Positions 1-11,165 are shown, numbered from the stretch's first letter. The stretch is 64,000 nucleotides of DNA from Xanthostigma xanthostigma (GCA_963575645.1 OY754465.1:60473901-60537900); one strand, 5' to 3'. A program made the numbers and translations. Notes: generated by a model from the letters alone, not told the origin.

Positions 1-558
1 GATTTTAATAGAATTTAATCTACCAACTCAGATAATGACACTAAATTGACGCGTTGATTAGTGTCAAATTTCGAATAAGGACTGCACATGACTAGATACG
101 GTGTAGCAGCATAGATAATAGTCCTTTGACTAATCAAAAGACAAGTAGAGAGTTCCCTCATATTACGTCATTAGTGCGGCATAGTTCGTGTCACATACAT
201 GCAGATGTCGCAACGATCGCAAACAAACGACCTGCAAACGGCGATGATGCTGATGTTGCGCGGCTAATTACAGAGAACCACCACCGTGGCAGCACAATGC
301 CTCACTCATGTATCACTCTATAATCATCCATACTACTAAGGTGGGGTGAAGTTGGGTGGGTGTGTGGGGGTTACGGACTGAACCGCGTGCGGATAAAATT
401 ACGCCGGGGCTGATTCGTAATACGAAGAGGATTTTTAATTTCTCGCGGTACATCGGGAAGTTATTGTAATGGGTACGAAAATCTAAATCAAAGTTTTTAA
501 CTAGTTTTTATGATTCAAGGTCACTACAATATTTTGAAATAAATAAACGAAAAATACT
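1..558. other. Unassigned spacer
   Basis: I see no gene or clear repeat. A moderately GC-richer patch (about 170-430) has short open frames on the plus strand, but no splice context or codon pattern that I trust. Confidence 0.5.
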
Positions 559-1228
559 TTTTTAAGGAGGTTGATCCGTTACAGTCCCAATCGAAAGTAT
601 GTCGAATTCTAAATATGAACTTTTCCATAATACATTTTTACAAAAGATTATAAGTCGATGATACCAATAAATTATTGTCATGAAGGCATAAATAAATATT
701 TTTTTTAATATTAATTAATTATTTCAGTATTTTACTTCATGGACTAACTTTTGAATTTTTTGTACAAAGTTAGGTTAGAAAAAATAAATTTATATAAATA
801 TCTGTATTTTACATATTTTTTGCAGTAAATAATTAAAAAAATTAAAATTCAATCATTAAAAAGTTGAAAATTCAGTTAAAATTGTTGAAATTTTCAAGAA
901 CAAAAGTCCATAATCGAAAAGTGCTAATATAAGGTTTAATAATTTTTTTTATTGATTAAAAGTCTCCTAATTAAATTGGAAAAAAATATTAAAATATGCG
1001 TAAGACGCGATGTTTTACATAGTTAGTTTTCGGAGCTGTTGACATTATTTGGTTATTTGCAAAAAATTAAAATGTACCGTTTGCATGCTAGGTTGACATA
1101 TTTTCCATAAGACTACATGTGAAAGTTTTTTTTAATTTTTAACTTTATAAATCTCCTAATGATTTTGGATTTTTTACAGAAAATTTTGTCATAAAAAAAT
1201 ATATTAAAAAAACTCAACCTCCTTAAAA
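559..1228. mobile_element. Possible AT-rich MITE with 15-bp terminal inverted repeats
   Basis: TTTTAAGGAGGTTGA near 559-573 is mirrored by TCAACCTCCTTAAAA at 1214-1228. The interior is extremely AT-rich with small palindromes (about 664-740). I found no convincing target-site duplication, and short AT-rich inverted repeats can occur by chance, so this stays a weak candidate. Confidence 0.3.
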
Positions 1229-1231
1229 ACA

Positions 1232-2640
1232 AGCTTTTATTAGTTAATAAAAATAAACTAAAAAATTAAAAATAATTTTATTCCAATTAAAAATAAGTCG
1301 TTTTATACGTACTTATCACAGTCTCAAGTTTTCAAGTAAAAAAGCGTGTTACACCGTCTTTTTTTAATGTGATTGAAGTATTTTTACGCTGCCGATGAAA
1401 TGTCAGGAATGGGTCAGCTAGTTGATGTTTGTTTTTTTAATATACCAAACTATTGATTCATTTCTACACTGTATTACATTTTATGACAGCGTAAACAAGG
1501 CTATTATTTTCTCAGTTTTATCCATGAGTGTACAAAGGCTTTTACATAATACAGTAGTTATTTCAACGTATTTCCTTTGAATCATTTTATTAACGTGATT
1601 GCATTATTCTTTTTTATCCATTTGCTTTGATAAAAATATACACAAAATTTATTATACTTTGTTGAATATATAATTTAGATAAATATCCCCACTGATTCTA
1701 TTTTACGAATAAGTATTAATTTTATTTCTATAAAAGAGGTCTAAATTTTAGAATTACTAGGGTAAAAAAATAGCAGATACTTGTTAATTTGCTACTGGTT
1801 TGAAAATAATTCGTCCCGGTCTTAATTTTTTTATTTCAAATGGCAATAAAAAAAGTATGAAACTTTGAAATATTTTCTCTTATGTTGTCTTCGTAGGATC
1901 AATCTTAAGTTATTGGAAAATTATTGAATTAGTCAATTCCTGTGAAATAATTGTTTTATGATTATACATAAACCCAAGAAACGCATTATCCACCACCAGA
2001 GCGGCGCCACCTTTGTCCTTCGTTACATTCTGCACAATTGTGTTTGTTGATAAGTACTAAACTCCTGAAACGTCTGTCGGCAATACAGAAAACTCTTTAG
2101 CCACAACTATGTATGTGTTAGTTGATAAAATTTTCGGATTCTTTGAGCTGTTTGAATTTAATTTTAGCATTTCAGGCCTATAATTGCTAGAACCGAGTTC
2201 GAATAGTCCGAGAATTTGGCCACCAGACACTCAATCCGTGTCTGTGTTTTGAAAGTTCACAACTTACCAATAAACACACCTCTTTATATCATTCAATCAT
2301 TTTGTATTGTCTTCAGGAACACATAAATAGTTGGTACGCCTGAGCAACGGCGACGTGTCTTGCATGGCATGTTCTATATGTGGCATCACTGTTCTAACCT
2401 AACTAATCGAACAATAAACTACATAATGGCGACATTTATAGCGCTATAATTTTTAAAGTTAACACATTATTTTCAAGTATCTATGCAGAGATTGTACCAA
2501 ATATTTAAAACATCTGTTTTCACGAATAGATAATATTTATTTCTTTACTAATGTTAACAGTTAAATTTTTAACTTTTCACTATTTTTCAAACATGATTTA
2601 ATCACATAGGTACCTATTGATGTTTGAATTGGGCAATACG
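1232..2640. other. Unassigned AT-rich spacer
   Basis: No gene, tRNA or terminal-repeat structure was recognised. A slightly GC-richer patch at about 1975-2290 has no convincing reading frame. Confidence 0.5.
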
Positions 2641-2733
2641 GTGGAGCCGAAGGCTCCACTACTGTTGTCGCTGACGAGCGATAATTTATCTTTTATAGGC
2701 AATCCGGGCGAAGCCGTACCAAGCCCCTAGTAT
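2641..2733 (+). mobile_element. Helitron-like 3' terminus
   Basis: A GGAGCC-GAA-GGCTCC hairpin is followed by a GC-rich stretch (GGCAATCCGGGCGAAGCC) and ends CCCCTAGT. Hairpin plus CTAG followed by T is the Helitron 3' signature (insertion between A and T). The 5' end was not located. The call rests on the shared layout of a dozen similar ends in this window. Confidence 0.4.
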
Positions 2734-2906
2734 CTTATAAGGATATCTCGAGTAATTTGCTTACAAGTCATTTACATATTATGTTGCATCAAATAATATG
2801 TGCAATATGATCTGCCTGTTGAGATCAAGAATTACAATAAAAATACACATTCTACATATATTTGTGATAAACTATTGGTAGATCAACTGGTGCAGAAATT
2901 ATTCTT

Positions 2907-3333
2907 TTAAGAGTATTCGTCCCTGCAAATACCCCCTGCACCCGTCATCTCAAATCTTTTCCCCTCGCCTAAAAACGCTTCGCGCTCTCCCGACGCTATT
3001 TTTAAAGCTAGAGGGTTCTGGTAAACGCCAAATGAAAGAGAAAGAATCAGACTACAGATCCTTCAGGCGAATTTTTTGAAAAAAAATTTTTGGAAAAACT
3101 TACAACCTTTTGAAAAAAATAATAAGTTATGTAATATTTCACACGTAGGCGAATCTGTTTTTTAAAAAATTCGCCTGAAGGATCTGTAGTCTGATTCTTT
3201 GTCTTTCATTTGGCGTTTACCAGAACCCTCTAGCTTTAAAATAGCGTCGGGAGAGCGCGAACCGTTTTTAGGCGAGGGGAAAAGATTTGAGATGAAGGGT
3301 GCAGGGGGTATTTGCAGGGACGAATACTCTTAA
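2907..3333. mobile_element. Palindromic MITE with TTAA ends (piggyBac-like)
   Basis: Two arms of about 165 bp are inverted copies of each other: 2907-3080 reads GAGTATTCGTCCCTGC inward from TTAA and 3165-3333 is its reverse complement, ending in TTAA. The AT-rich centre holds no coding frame. TTAA at both borders is the hallmark target site of piggyBac-type elements, but the terminal bases do not match the usual piggyBac CCC start, so the superfamily is an inference. The arms are nearly identical, which suggests either a recent insertion or gene conversion between arms. Confidence 0.65.
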
Positions 3334-4160
3334 GTAGATTCTTTTTATATAAAATTTCTTTTAAATAAAAGTACGTATAAGTTACTACACGTAATTTGTA
3401 CATAATAACGAATTTACGAAAGTACCCTTTATACATATACCTACATATTATTACCAGGATTCGATAAATTAAGTGTTTTGAGAGACGTATTTTTTATTCA
3501 AATTTGTAAACTGGAAATTGACTTTAAATTATATACAACACACGGACATTTGAGTGAACACAATTATCGTTCGATTTAAAAGCAAAAAAATCTGTAAAAA
3601 ACACTTTGTAAAATTGTAAATCGGTTACGGTTATTACTGAAAAACGGTTAACGGTTGATTAACTTGATCAATTAGCTTTGAAAATGAACATACCAATCAC
3701 ACGAGCTGTTAAAACCCGTACCAGTGACGTTCTTTAAAATAAATAAACTCTTCGAAATTTTAAATGGGGTCGTCCCAATTTTTGTTTGTTTGTCGCAAAC
3801 AGATTATGAAACAGTTTTTTTGAGAAGCTTTCAGGAGTAATCGAAGAATTTCGTTAGAGATTCTTTTCTGTGCTAAATGCCGACGAATCTCTAAACAGAT
3901 TCTTATACATCGATTTTGCCACTCTCCCATATAACGCCGTGTATATGAGGCCAGTTTCCAAGTTTTATAGTTCTGTGACTACGTGATTTTCGTATTACCG
4001 AATTTTCGTATCTTTATATCTAATTAAGTGCATCTTACATATAAATACAGCGGGGTTTTCCTGTGTCTGTATATATAGTAATGGGTTTCAAAATCCACAT
4101 ACTGTGAGAGTTGTTTTTTTTAATGAATTATACAGACGTTAGCTCAATTAATACAAAGTA
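3334..4160. other. Unassigned AT-rich spacer
   Basis: Nothing gene-like was seen. Runs of low-complexity AT and short A/T homopolymers dominate. Confidence 0.5.
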
Positions 4161-4500
4161 CCTGGGTGACCGAGCTTTGCTCGGAAAGTTAAATAAAATA
4201 CTGATATGCTGATATCGCCAAAACTTTGAGAACCGTAGGTTCTCTGTCGCTTCCCTTTGTGGAGCCTACGTCTCCACCTTTGTTACAGTCTCACCTCGCG
4301 GGGCTGCGCCCCGCTCGGTTGTAAACCACACTAGTCGAGCCTTCGGCTCTCCATATAAGAACCGTAGGTTCTCTGGGGAAGCTTCGCTTCCTTTTGTGGA
4401 GCAATAAGATAATATTGCTGAAACAGTTTGACTCCTTTGTGGAGAGGATTGTCGGCCCTTATGGCAATCCGGTACTTGTAAAACTGATTCGCCGTCATCT
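4160..4500 (-). mobile_element. Helitron-like remnant with GC hairpins
   Basis: Opens with the hairpin CCGAGCTTTGCTCGG after ACCTGGGTGA, then carries several self-complementary GC motifs (AGCCTACG/CTCC, GGGGCTGCGCCCCG, GAGCCTTCGGCTC). GAACCGTAGGTTC occurs twice, at about 4230 and 4369. Hairpin-rich modules of this kind are seen next to Helitron-like ends. No terminal CTAG is preserved, so orientation and limits are uncertain. Confidence 0.35.
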
Positions 4501-4567
4501 TGATCTATGATATTGCATCTTTCGCTTCAAATTTAGGTTAAAAATTTATTTATTAAAATTACTCACC

Positions 4568-5461
4568 TATTGGGCTTTGACATGCTCACTCCTGACATCT
4601 GGTGGCTAACATAAAAAATAAAATGTGACTGCATTTAGTCGATCTATCAAGTAAGTATACAAGTGTAACGTTACTATTATACTATATAACCTCAAAGTTT
4701 TAATATAATAATTTATTGTCTATAATTAATTTTTTTATCTACAGATACTGCTAAAAAAACAGGATTTGAAAGAAAATGCTATACCTTCAGTCAATTTGTC
4801 TGGGAAAAAAACACAGCTACTGATCAGAACCATAGGATTCAATTATTGTATGAATTAGGCAATAAAGAAAATGATGATAGTCTTATTGTTGAAAACTAAG
4901 ATAATAATGAAGTTTATGATGATGATCATAACGACAATCAAAGTAATTATTTCACTAAAAAATTAGTTTTAGTTACAATTTATTATAATTTTCATTGATG
5001 TTTGATGTACTGAATCTTTATTTTCCAAATTAAATTTTTTGTTCTTCTTTTCTCTTGTTTCTCTTTATCCTACGGTTCTCTTCAGTAGCTGTGTTTTTTT
5101 TTCCAGGTACTTATAGCATTTATTTTCTTTCAAATTCTGTTTTTTAGCAGTATCTGTATATAAAAATATTAATAATAAACAAACTGTATATTATAACTAT
5201 GAGGTTATAATATAATAGTAACGTTACAGTTGTATAGTACTTACTTGAAAACATCAAATCATCTTTTAAAATGTGCAGAGCAAACTTTCATTGATTTTTT
5301 AACTGCAGTTATTTTCAAAACTTTTTATTTATTTCATTTCTTAAGAATTTAAAAGTACGAATGAAGTACTGTTCACAGATGATAGATCGACTAAATGCAT
5401 TCACATTTTATTTTTTATGTTAGCCACCAGATGTCAGGAGTGAGCATGTCAAAGCCCAATA
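4568..5461. mobile_element. Foldback MITE, about 890 bp, with long inverted arms
   Basis: The left end TATTGGGCTTTGACATGC (4568) is mirrored by GCATGTCAAAGCCCAATA (to 5461). Imperfect complementarity continues for about 250 bp on each side, including the block around the exon-like segment at 4745-4900. The unpaired middle is about 250 bp. No clear target-site duplication was found. The element appears to have taken up, or arisen from, sequence with splice-site and coding-like character. Confidence 0.6.
4745..4900 (+). pseudogene. Exon-like coding fragment inside the foldback MITE
   Basis: A T-rich tract followed by ATCTACAG resembles a 3' splice site. From there one frame stays open for about 50 codons to a TAA at 4898-4900. 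It is lysine, asparagine and glutamate rich and has no family motif that I recognise. The inverted copy in the right arm (about 5085-5160) carries stops in the equivalent frame. It could be a captured terminal exon or chance; I assign no function. Confidence 0.2.
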
Positions 5462-5760
5462 ATAATAATAAATTGTTTATAACTTTCTTTCAAATACGTA
5501 TTTATTTTAATTAAGTCTCACTTGGATAAGTAATTAAAGATTAACTGTCATAATATTTTGAAAACAATTGTTTCATTGTATAAAATTCCAAAACCTACTT
5601 ACAATATTTAAGTATTTTCATACGTCAAAAAATTGATTTTTATAATGACAAAATTTGTAAGAAAACGATTTTTTCGAGAGATGAGACCTAGCTAAAACGA
5701 TTTTTTGCCCCCCAAAATCCCTTTTCAGTAAATTTCATCCAAATCGTTAGGGCCGTTTTC
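5462..5760. repeat. Dispersed repeat shared in inverted orientation with 30.8-31.1 kb
   Basis: The block containing TTTTTTCGAGAGATGAGACC and TTTTGCCCCCCAAAATC reappears as its reverse complement at about 30790-31090, with the same order of flanking motifs. It runs into the text for 'divide by the gradient of the target' type LINE tails (AAATCGTTAGGGCC then TTTTCGAGAAAAT). It is probably part of a degraded non-LTR or Helitron family. No coding frame. Confidence 0.55.
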
Positions 5761-5934
5761 GAGAAAATATTTAGGGACATAGGTACATAGATAGGTACAT
5801 AGGTACATAGATACAAGATTAGCTCGTTTAATAATATAGGGATAAATAAAATCGTAACTTAGTCTGTAATTGAAAAATTTTAAAGATTCCCAGAGCGAAT
5901 TTTTAATTTTTATCATTTTTTCTGTGTAGTTTCT

Positions 5935-6121
5935 GTACAATATAAATTTTGTTTGTTCCGGCTAATCTCCGAAACGACTGGACCGATTTTGACGGGACTT
6001 TCACTGCAGATAGCTAATATTATATAAGGAGTAACTTAGGCTAGTTTTATTTTAGTAAAAGAATTAGAGTTCCGCGCAAAACAATAAATTCCACGCGGAC
6101 GAAATCGCGGGTTACAGCTAG
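5935..6121 (+). mobile_element. Helitron-like short element, 3' end CTAG
   Basis: Contains the familiar insect segment CTAATCTCCGAAACGACTGG and ends in the hairpin CGCGGACGAAATCGCG followed by GGTTACAGCTAG and then T. The hairpin plus CTAG|T end supports a non-autonomous Helitron-like element. The 5' border is not defined; short CATAGGTA repeats (about 5776-5813) lie just upstream. Confidence 0.45.
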
Positions 6122-6365
6122 TAATAAATAAAATTAATAGTATTTAAAAACATGTGACTGGGTATGCTCAGCGTTTAATAAATATGTATTTCTTTAAATC
6201 CCCGCTCAGGGGAACAATATGTAGTTAGTATTCCAATGTTTTATGAGAATTAACACTTCAAAGAATCCGAGCTTGTACCAGTCGGTCTGTATATGTTGGC
6301 TGGCAGATTCTCTAATACACTGAAGACCTTGGCTGTTTAGCGTCTATAATCTACGGTCTATCTAT

Positions 6366-6498
6366 CTCTTTAATTCTTGCAGTTTGCAATTAAGAGAAAG
6401 AATAATATAAGAACGAAAAATTTTAATATGGCATGCATATTAAAATTTATCGTTCTTATATTATTCTTTCTCTTAATTGCAAACTGATAGAATTAAAT
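6366..6498. repeat. Near-perfect 107-bp palindrome
   Basis: CAGTTTGCAATTAAGAGAAA starting at 6380 is mirrored at 6467-6486 around a centre near ATGGCATGCAT, and weaker complementarity extends to 6366 and 6498. With essentially no spacer it would extrude as a cruciform or hairpin. No target duplication is visible. It may be a minimal foldback element. Confidence 0.7.
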
Positions 6499-6499
6499 T

Positions 6500-6870
6500 G
6501 ATGTTCGGCGTGTGCCACCGTTGTAGTAAGTAGGCTATAAGTTACGTATATCATTTGAAATGTAGAACTGCAAGATATGTTAATTTAAAACGGTTAGTAA
6601 TAATCGTTCTAGTTAATAACGCGACGTTTGCATTTTGAATGATATAAATATATGTGTATTTGGAAGGAAGGAAGAAGTCAGGTGGTGGACGCACGTGGCT
6701 TTGCCAGCGCGAGCTGGCATAGATCGACGTTGGTATTGTAAATAAATGATTATTAAATCAAATTCAATAGTTTTACTAATTTAAAAGAACCTGATTAACC
6801 ACCAACACTACATGGCGATCCTGCCAGTTAACGGCAACACTACATGGCGATCCTGCCAGTTAACGGCAAC
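6500..6870 (+). repeat. Possible LTR-type remnant with a 32-bp tandem duplication
   Basis: A 32-bp unit (CAACACTACATGGCGATCCT...) is repeated at 6803-6834 and 6835-6866. AACACTACA|TGGCGATCC resembles the junction of an LTR end with a tRNA primer-binding site, and an AATAAA lies upstream at about 6743. No internal gag/pol is visible. The tandem repeat is directly seen; the LTR reading is a guess. Confidence 0.3.
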
Positions 6871-7081
6871 ACTACACCGTTGCTGCAAGAACTTGTCTTA
6901 ATGCACTGCCGTGCGCCTGGATGTCGATATAAAATTTGTACGTCACTGGATCGCTAATAAATGATTTATAGAACAACGGAACAGATGTTTGGACACCGTT
7001 GTGCTGTTAAATCAGTTTAATGAAGTGTCGTTATGCAACAATATTATGTTGCGGTATCGGAGCAACGATATGCCGGCGAAC

Positions 7082-7258
7082 TCAATTATTGTCACATATG
7101 GCGTTATTCATGTGTTCACTCGCATTATAATGTACTAAATTACTAATTGGATGCAATTTAAGAACAGCTTCCTCTATTCCGTGTCCGTCGTATTTGTCGG
7201 GGTTATCATCGTCCTTATGATTTTTTGTATGATAACTTACTTTATTGTGTTTTTGTAC
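7082..7258 (-). pseudogene. Coding-like frame interrupted by a hAT element (3' part)
   Basis: On the minus strand a frame with mixed charged composition (it includes NPDKYDGHGIEEAV) is open to a TGA at 7082-7084. If the hAT element 7259-7842 and one copy of its target duplication are removed, the frame continues without a stop into 7851-7900 upstream. A GTAAGT also occurs in it near 7230, so part could be intronic. No family is recognised. It could be a decayed transposase or host-gene fragment. Confidence 0.3.
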
Positions 7259-7842
7259 CAGTGATGTGTCCACATGACTCTTTATTGGGAGCTGGCTCCG
7301 TGCGCTCCGCTCACTAAAAAGAGTCGCTCAGAGCGAGTCGTTCAAAGGAGCGGCACTACACAAGAGTGCAGACTGCAGAGGTGTAAACTGTCATCATGCA
7401 TGATCGGGAGTCACGTAGCATTGCACAGCACAATACACACACTCAGCTTTAAGCTCATTTTAATATGATTCTGATCTTATATTATTCGCATTTCGGATAA
7501 ATTATAAAGTATAATAAAAGCTTAACAAAAATAATGTTAATTGTTACAATATTATATTATCTTTGTCAACGACGTCAATGTGAATGGTTTAAGTCACTGT
7601 AAGCTTAGTATTATTGCACTTACAGTGTGTCATTCAACATTAAATGACTCAGCAAAGATAACTCCGTACGTGCAAAATTCACTAGTGCGCTCTGTAAATG
7701 TGCGAATGCAACAGTACAGAATTGCTCAGCAAAGACCAATGGCGCTCGGAGTGAGTCATTCACAAAAAAAAGAGCGACTCGCTCCGCTCCGAGAAAGGAG
7801 TCGTTCATTATGAACGACTCGCTCAGGAGCGACACATCACTA
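7259..7842. mobile_element. Non-autonomous hAT element, TSD TTTTGTAC
   Basis: Terminal inverted repeats CAGTGATGTGTC and GACACATCACTA are flanked by a perfect 8-bp duplication TTTTGTAC (7251-7258 and 7843-7850). Eight-base duplications and CAG/TAG-type ends define the hAT superfamily. The subterminal regions are rich in GAGTC-GTTCA and GAGCGACTCGCTC motifs on both sides, likely transposase-binding repeats. No transposase frame is present. It sits inside a minus-strand coding-like sequence. Confidence 0.85.
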
Positions 7843-7969
7843 TTTTGTACCCGGATTGAATACAGCATCATGATAATGACATTGATTCTAATAAGAATCA
7901 GTTAGTTAATGGTGATTTGTCAGGAATTTTAGAAATTAAGGCCTACCACCGTATAAGTAGTACCTAATT

Positions 7970-8260
7970 ATGTACGTTTTTTAACGAAACTTTCTTGAAA
8001 AAATAAATAGAATAATAATCCGTTATGAAAAGTATACCATTATTACACCATTATAGCATATATCTCTTCTGCGCATGCGCCGATTTTCAATAGGGGTCTA
8101 TATATATCAAACATCGTCCCAAAATTTGGTTTCAAACCGTTCATTCGTTTGATCTGTATCGTGCTCATAGACAAGCAGACTAATATCTGCACAGAGTTTT
8201 TCCAAAAATATGTTTTTTGGAATCGGGGGACCTCAAAACGAAAAGATATTGTAGAAATTT
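7970..8260 (+). repeat. Dispersed repeat, copy 1 of 3
   Basis: The segment GAAACTTTCTTGAAAAAATA through CCGTTATGAAAAGTATACCA, GCGCATGCGCCGATTTT and the tail (TTTGATCTGTATCGTG, then GACAAGCAGAC) matches 62750-62970 (same strand) and, in its first part, 50515-50610 (reverse strand). The other two copies extend further upstream. The tail resembles a LINE or RTE-type 3' end. No coding capacity. Confidence 0.6.
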
Positions 8261-8261
8261 A

Positions 8262-8835
8262 AAAAGTTATTCTTGACCTAAACTATTGTGGGTTGGAATG
8301 GTAAAATGAAGTTATTACTTTTATGTATTTACATAACGAACTTTTCTTTTAAATACTTATGTACGGAAATATTAATTTAATATAATCGTTATTAAAAAGT
8401 TTTCAAACTGCTGATTAAATTACACAATAAAAATTCTGTAAATCCTTTTTGAGTAACACATCAAATTAATTAATAATTTTTGTCCCACAAATTACTGATA
8501 TTAAAAGCAATTTTCGGTAAACTATATCGAAGCAATGAAATTATAGGTATAGTTGATTAATATTTAACGACACGCCACAACCAGCCAGGCCTATCAATCA
8601 ATCAAAAAACGGTAACAATAAAGAATTGGTGTACAAAATAAGCAGCAAATAAACATAATTGTCGTCTCATTTATCATAATGTTGTACGTAATATGAATGA
8701 ATTATAATCAACAATCGATAAAATAACGTACAAGCACAAAAATATCACGAATTATACAATCGCTACCGCGGACAACAATCGATCAGTAAAATCAAACCAA
8801 AAATTGATTTTTAATTTATTACCAGACTAACGGCC
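8262..8835. other. Unassigned AT-rich spacer
   Basis: No feature recognised. Confidence 0.5.
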
Positions 8836-8880
8836 CCGATCCGGCTTTGCCCGGGATGATACAGCTTTTGCAAGCAATTT
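8836..8880 (-). mobile_element. Degenerate Helitron-like terminus
   Basis: ACTAACGGCCCCGATCCGGC, then TTTGCCCGGG, is a decayed version of the ACTAGCGGCCCGATCCGGCT end seen at 10180, 16546 and 26514. The CTAG is mutated. Confidence 0.35.
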
Positions 8881-9010
8881 ACTGTTATTATATTGGGTAA
8901 ATTTTTTATTTGGATTATCAGTTACATTATTGCATTTTTTCAAATTAATAATATTATTAATTTGATAATAATTGTCATTTTGAAAACATTTTAGAAAATA
9001 AAAAAAAAAA

Positions 9011-9329
9011 TATTATTATTATTATTATTTGAAGATTGACTCTATTCAATACATAGAGTAACTGTGACCCGTTGAAGTTAATGATGAGTATTTGGAAAGA
9101 ATTCCGTGGCATAAGGATCGAAAATGAAGCAATACTGAGATTTTTTTAAACTTGCATTTAATACTAACGTTTCGATACGTTTTGTATCATCTTCAGAATG
9201 ACAGCATATTTGAAACCTCTGAAGATGATACAAAACGTATCGAAACGTTAGTATTAAATGCAAGTTTAAAAAATCTCAGTATTGCTTCATTTTCGATCCT
9301 TATGCCACGGAATTCTTTCCAAATACTCA

Positions 9330-9386
<57 letters not shown>

Positions 9387-9387
9387 G
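9011..9387. mobile_element. Foldback element with CGAAACG hairpin motif, copy A
   Basis: Inverted arms read GAGTATTTGGAAAGAATTCC (from about 9087) and the mirror near 9309-9330, meeting around 9197-9215. The plus-strand copy carries CTGAAGATG, then a GATAC/GTATC hairpin, then CGAAACG (about 9219-9250). The left arm extends to 9027. Both borders abut (ATT)n tracts (9011-9029 and 9331-9385), which could be an expanded target duplication. The second copy is at 23913-24192. No coding function; the open frames here are by-products of symmetry. Confidence 0.7.
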
Positions 9388-9431
9388 ACGTCTCGCTTTA
9401 CATTTAAGCATCTTCAATAACTATAATTAGA

Positions 9432-9690
9432 GAGAAAATAAAGAGCAATATTGTGATGTAATATTGAAAATAGAGTAAAAAACATTTACATACTGTCAAT
9501 TTATGACATCAAAATGGTATTTATTTTTAGTTTTCGACATTTTGTCTTTGGAAAGATTTTTATCTTTGATGTAAAGACAAAATGTCGAAAATTAAAAAGA
9601 AATACCATTTTGATGTCATAAATTGACAATATATAAATGTTTTTGACTCTATTTTCAATATTACATCAGAATTGCTCTTTATTTTCTCCA
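9432..9690. mobile_element. Foldback element, about 255 bp
   Basis: GAGAAAATAAAGAGCAAT at the left is mirrored by ATTGCTCTTTATTTTCTC at the right. Arms are about 110 bp around a short centre (about 9550-9565). The plus-strand arm has GACA-AAA-TGTC followed by GAAAA, a weak version of the hairpin motif in the neighbouring foldback. No clear flanking duplication. Confidence 0.6.
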
Positions 9691-10039
9691 GTTCGAATTT
9701 CAGAAAAGAGATGGCACATCCTGTATACATATTGACACGTTCGTACATACGTACGTACGTATGTGTTTATGTTGTCGATGGTGAATAAATGTCTATATAA
9801 AAATGTTCCGGAAGTGAAATGTGTCGGGCAAATGCATAGGTAACGCGGCCCGCACGCTCTGATGCGGTGTGTAAGTGGACAATGTCATGTATGTTAGCTC
9901 CCCTCTGTGTGTATAACCTTACTCTTTCTATTTGTACACCAGCGACGTACTATCCTGCTCGAAGGACCAACCAAAAATGCTCTTCCATCAAAACAATTCG
10001 CATAGTCGATTGTATATTTGAAAAAAATATGATCCCTCG

Positions 10040-10115
10040 TGAAACGCCTGGCACATTTTAAGCGGAATTCTAGTAACTAAATTTCGATCTGTGAACTAAT
10101 TAGGTTCTGGTGCCT
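10040..10115. repeat. Dispersed repeat shared with 25.5 kb
   Basis: ACGCCTGGCACATTTTAAGC through TTCTAGTAACTAAATTTC and a following CTGTGAACTAA resemble 25522-25650, where the TAACTAAATTTC part is expanded into an 18-bp tandem array. Confidence 0.5.
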
Positions 10116-10179
10116 GCGCCAGTGGCGCAAATTCGGAAGGCAGCAATCAGCAATGCGATTATGATTCTTTTATTTGAAT

Positions 10180-10560
10180 ACTAGCGGCCTGATCCGGCTT
10201 CGCTCGAATTTGTAAATTGCCACCGTTTTTTCGTCGACTTACATTGCAAAATTGATATCCACGAAAAGCGCTTATAGCATTAAAATGGGTATAGTAAGCT
10301 ATCCCTCAGCCGGCTTGATTTTTTCCAACATCTTCAACAATCATCGTCATATTTCCAATTTACACAAAACATTAATGAATTATTCAAATCTTTGTCAATA
10401 ATTTTATTTATTGATTAATGAATTATACACATAAATCTTTCTCTTGAATCAGTTCGTCCATTTGAAAATCCGTTCGATAATTTTTGAGTTTATCGTGTTC
10501 AGACAGACGCGGCGGGGGGACTTTGTTTTATAATATGAAGTGATATCACCCAACAAAATT
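10180..10560 (-). mobile_element. Helitron-like 3' end followed by an RTE-like tail
   Basis: ACTAGCGGCCTGATCCGGCT marks a minus-oriented terminus (CTAG then T on the minus strand). Internal GTCGACTTACATTGCAAAAT and ATCCACGAAAAGCGCTT match 26570-26605. At about 10490-10545, GTGTTCAGACAGACGCGGCG and TATAATATGAAGTGAT look like a common insect LINE or SINE tail. The far end is not resolved. Confidence 0.4.
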
Positions 10561-11058
10561 TTGAAGGAGCGAAATCAAGATCTTGCCTTGGGTGCTTTGC
10601 CCAGTAACCTACTATAAGAAATTCAAATAACTTTTATAAGAAGTATAAACTTTGCGACTGTAAAGGGGTCTGAAAAATAAACAATACACATTACTTTAAA
10701 ACGTAGGTGCCACTGTTTTCCAGATTTCTGTGGATGAATTAATCAATGATTGTATAAATTATTAACATTAGACGTTCGACAACTCTTGTCTATCTTGATG
10801 AGCCATATCTATATACGTCATCGTACGCCACTGGCGTCTATTAATGAACTAAATGTACCGCCATAAGTGTAGATTTAGACGCTCACCACAAAACAACTAC
10901 CAAACAGTGAACACAACTTTGCATCACATACCGAGTTCACCCTCGCGTTTGGAAAAGCCACCATTAATATTAACTTAAATACATTACGCGTATCAACTGT
11001 TACGATAAATTTGAGTAGGTACAGTTTATATACAACCATGCTTTTAAAAATCTATTGA
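10561..11058. other. Unassigned spacer
   Basis: No gene or repeat recognised, apart from a short TAGACGTTCGACAAC motif (about 10770) that recurs at 43109 and, in part, elsewhere. Confidence 0.45.
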
Positions 11059-11165
11059 ACTAGCGCCCCGTCCCGGGTTTCACCCGGGTGAAAAACTGTA
11101 AGATTTATTAAAACATAATCTCTCTTCCTCTCTCTTTGGAAATATTATATTAACCTTCCCATCTA
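11059..11165 (-). mobile_element. Helitron-like 3' terminus with perfect hairpin
   Basis: ACTAGCGCCCCGT is followed by the hairpin CCCGGGTTTCACCCGGG. Read on the minus strand this is hairpin, short spacer, CTAG, T, the Helitron 3' pattern. Extent to the right is uncertain. Confidence 0.45.

Noticed and set aside
9152-9430. Open frames with a polyisoleucine tract
   Set aside because: The isoleucine run is the (ATT)n microsatellite; both strands are open only because the element is a palindrome.
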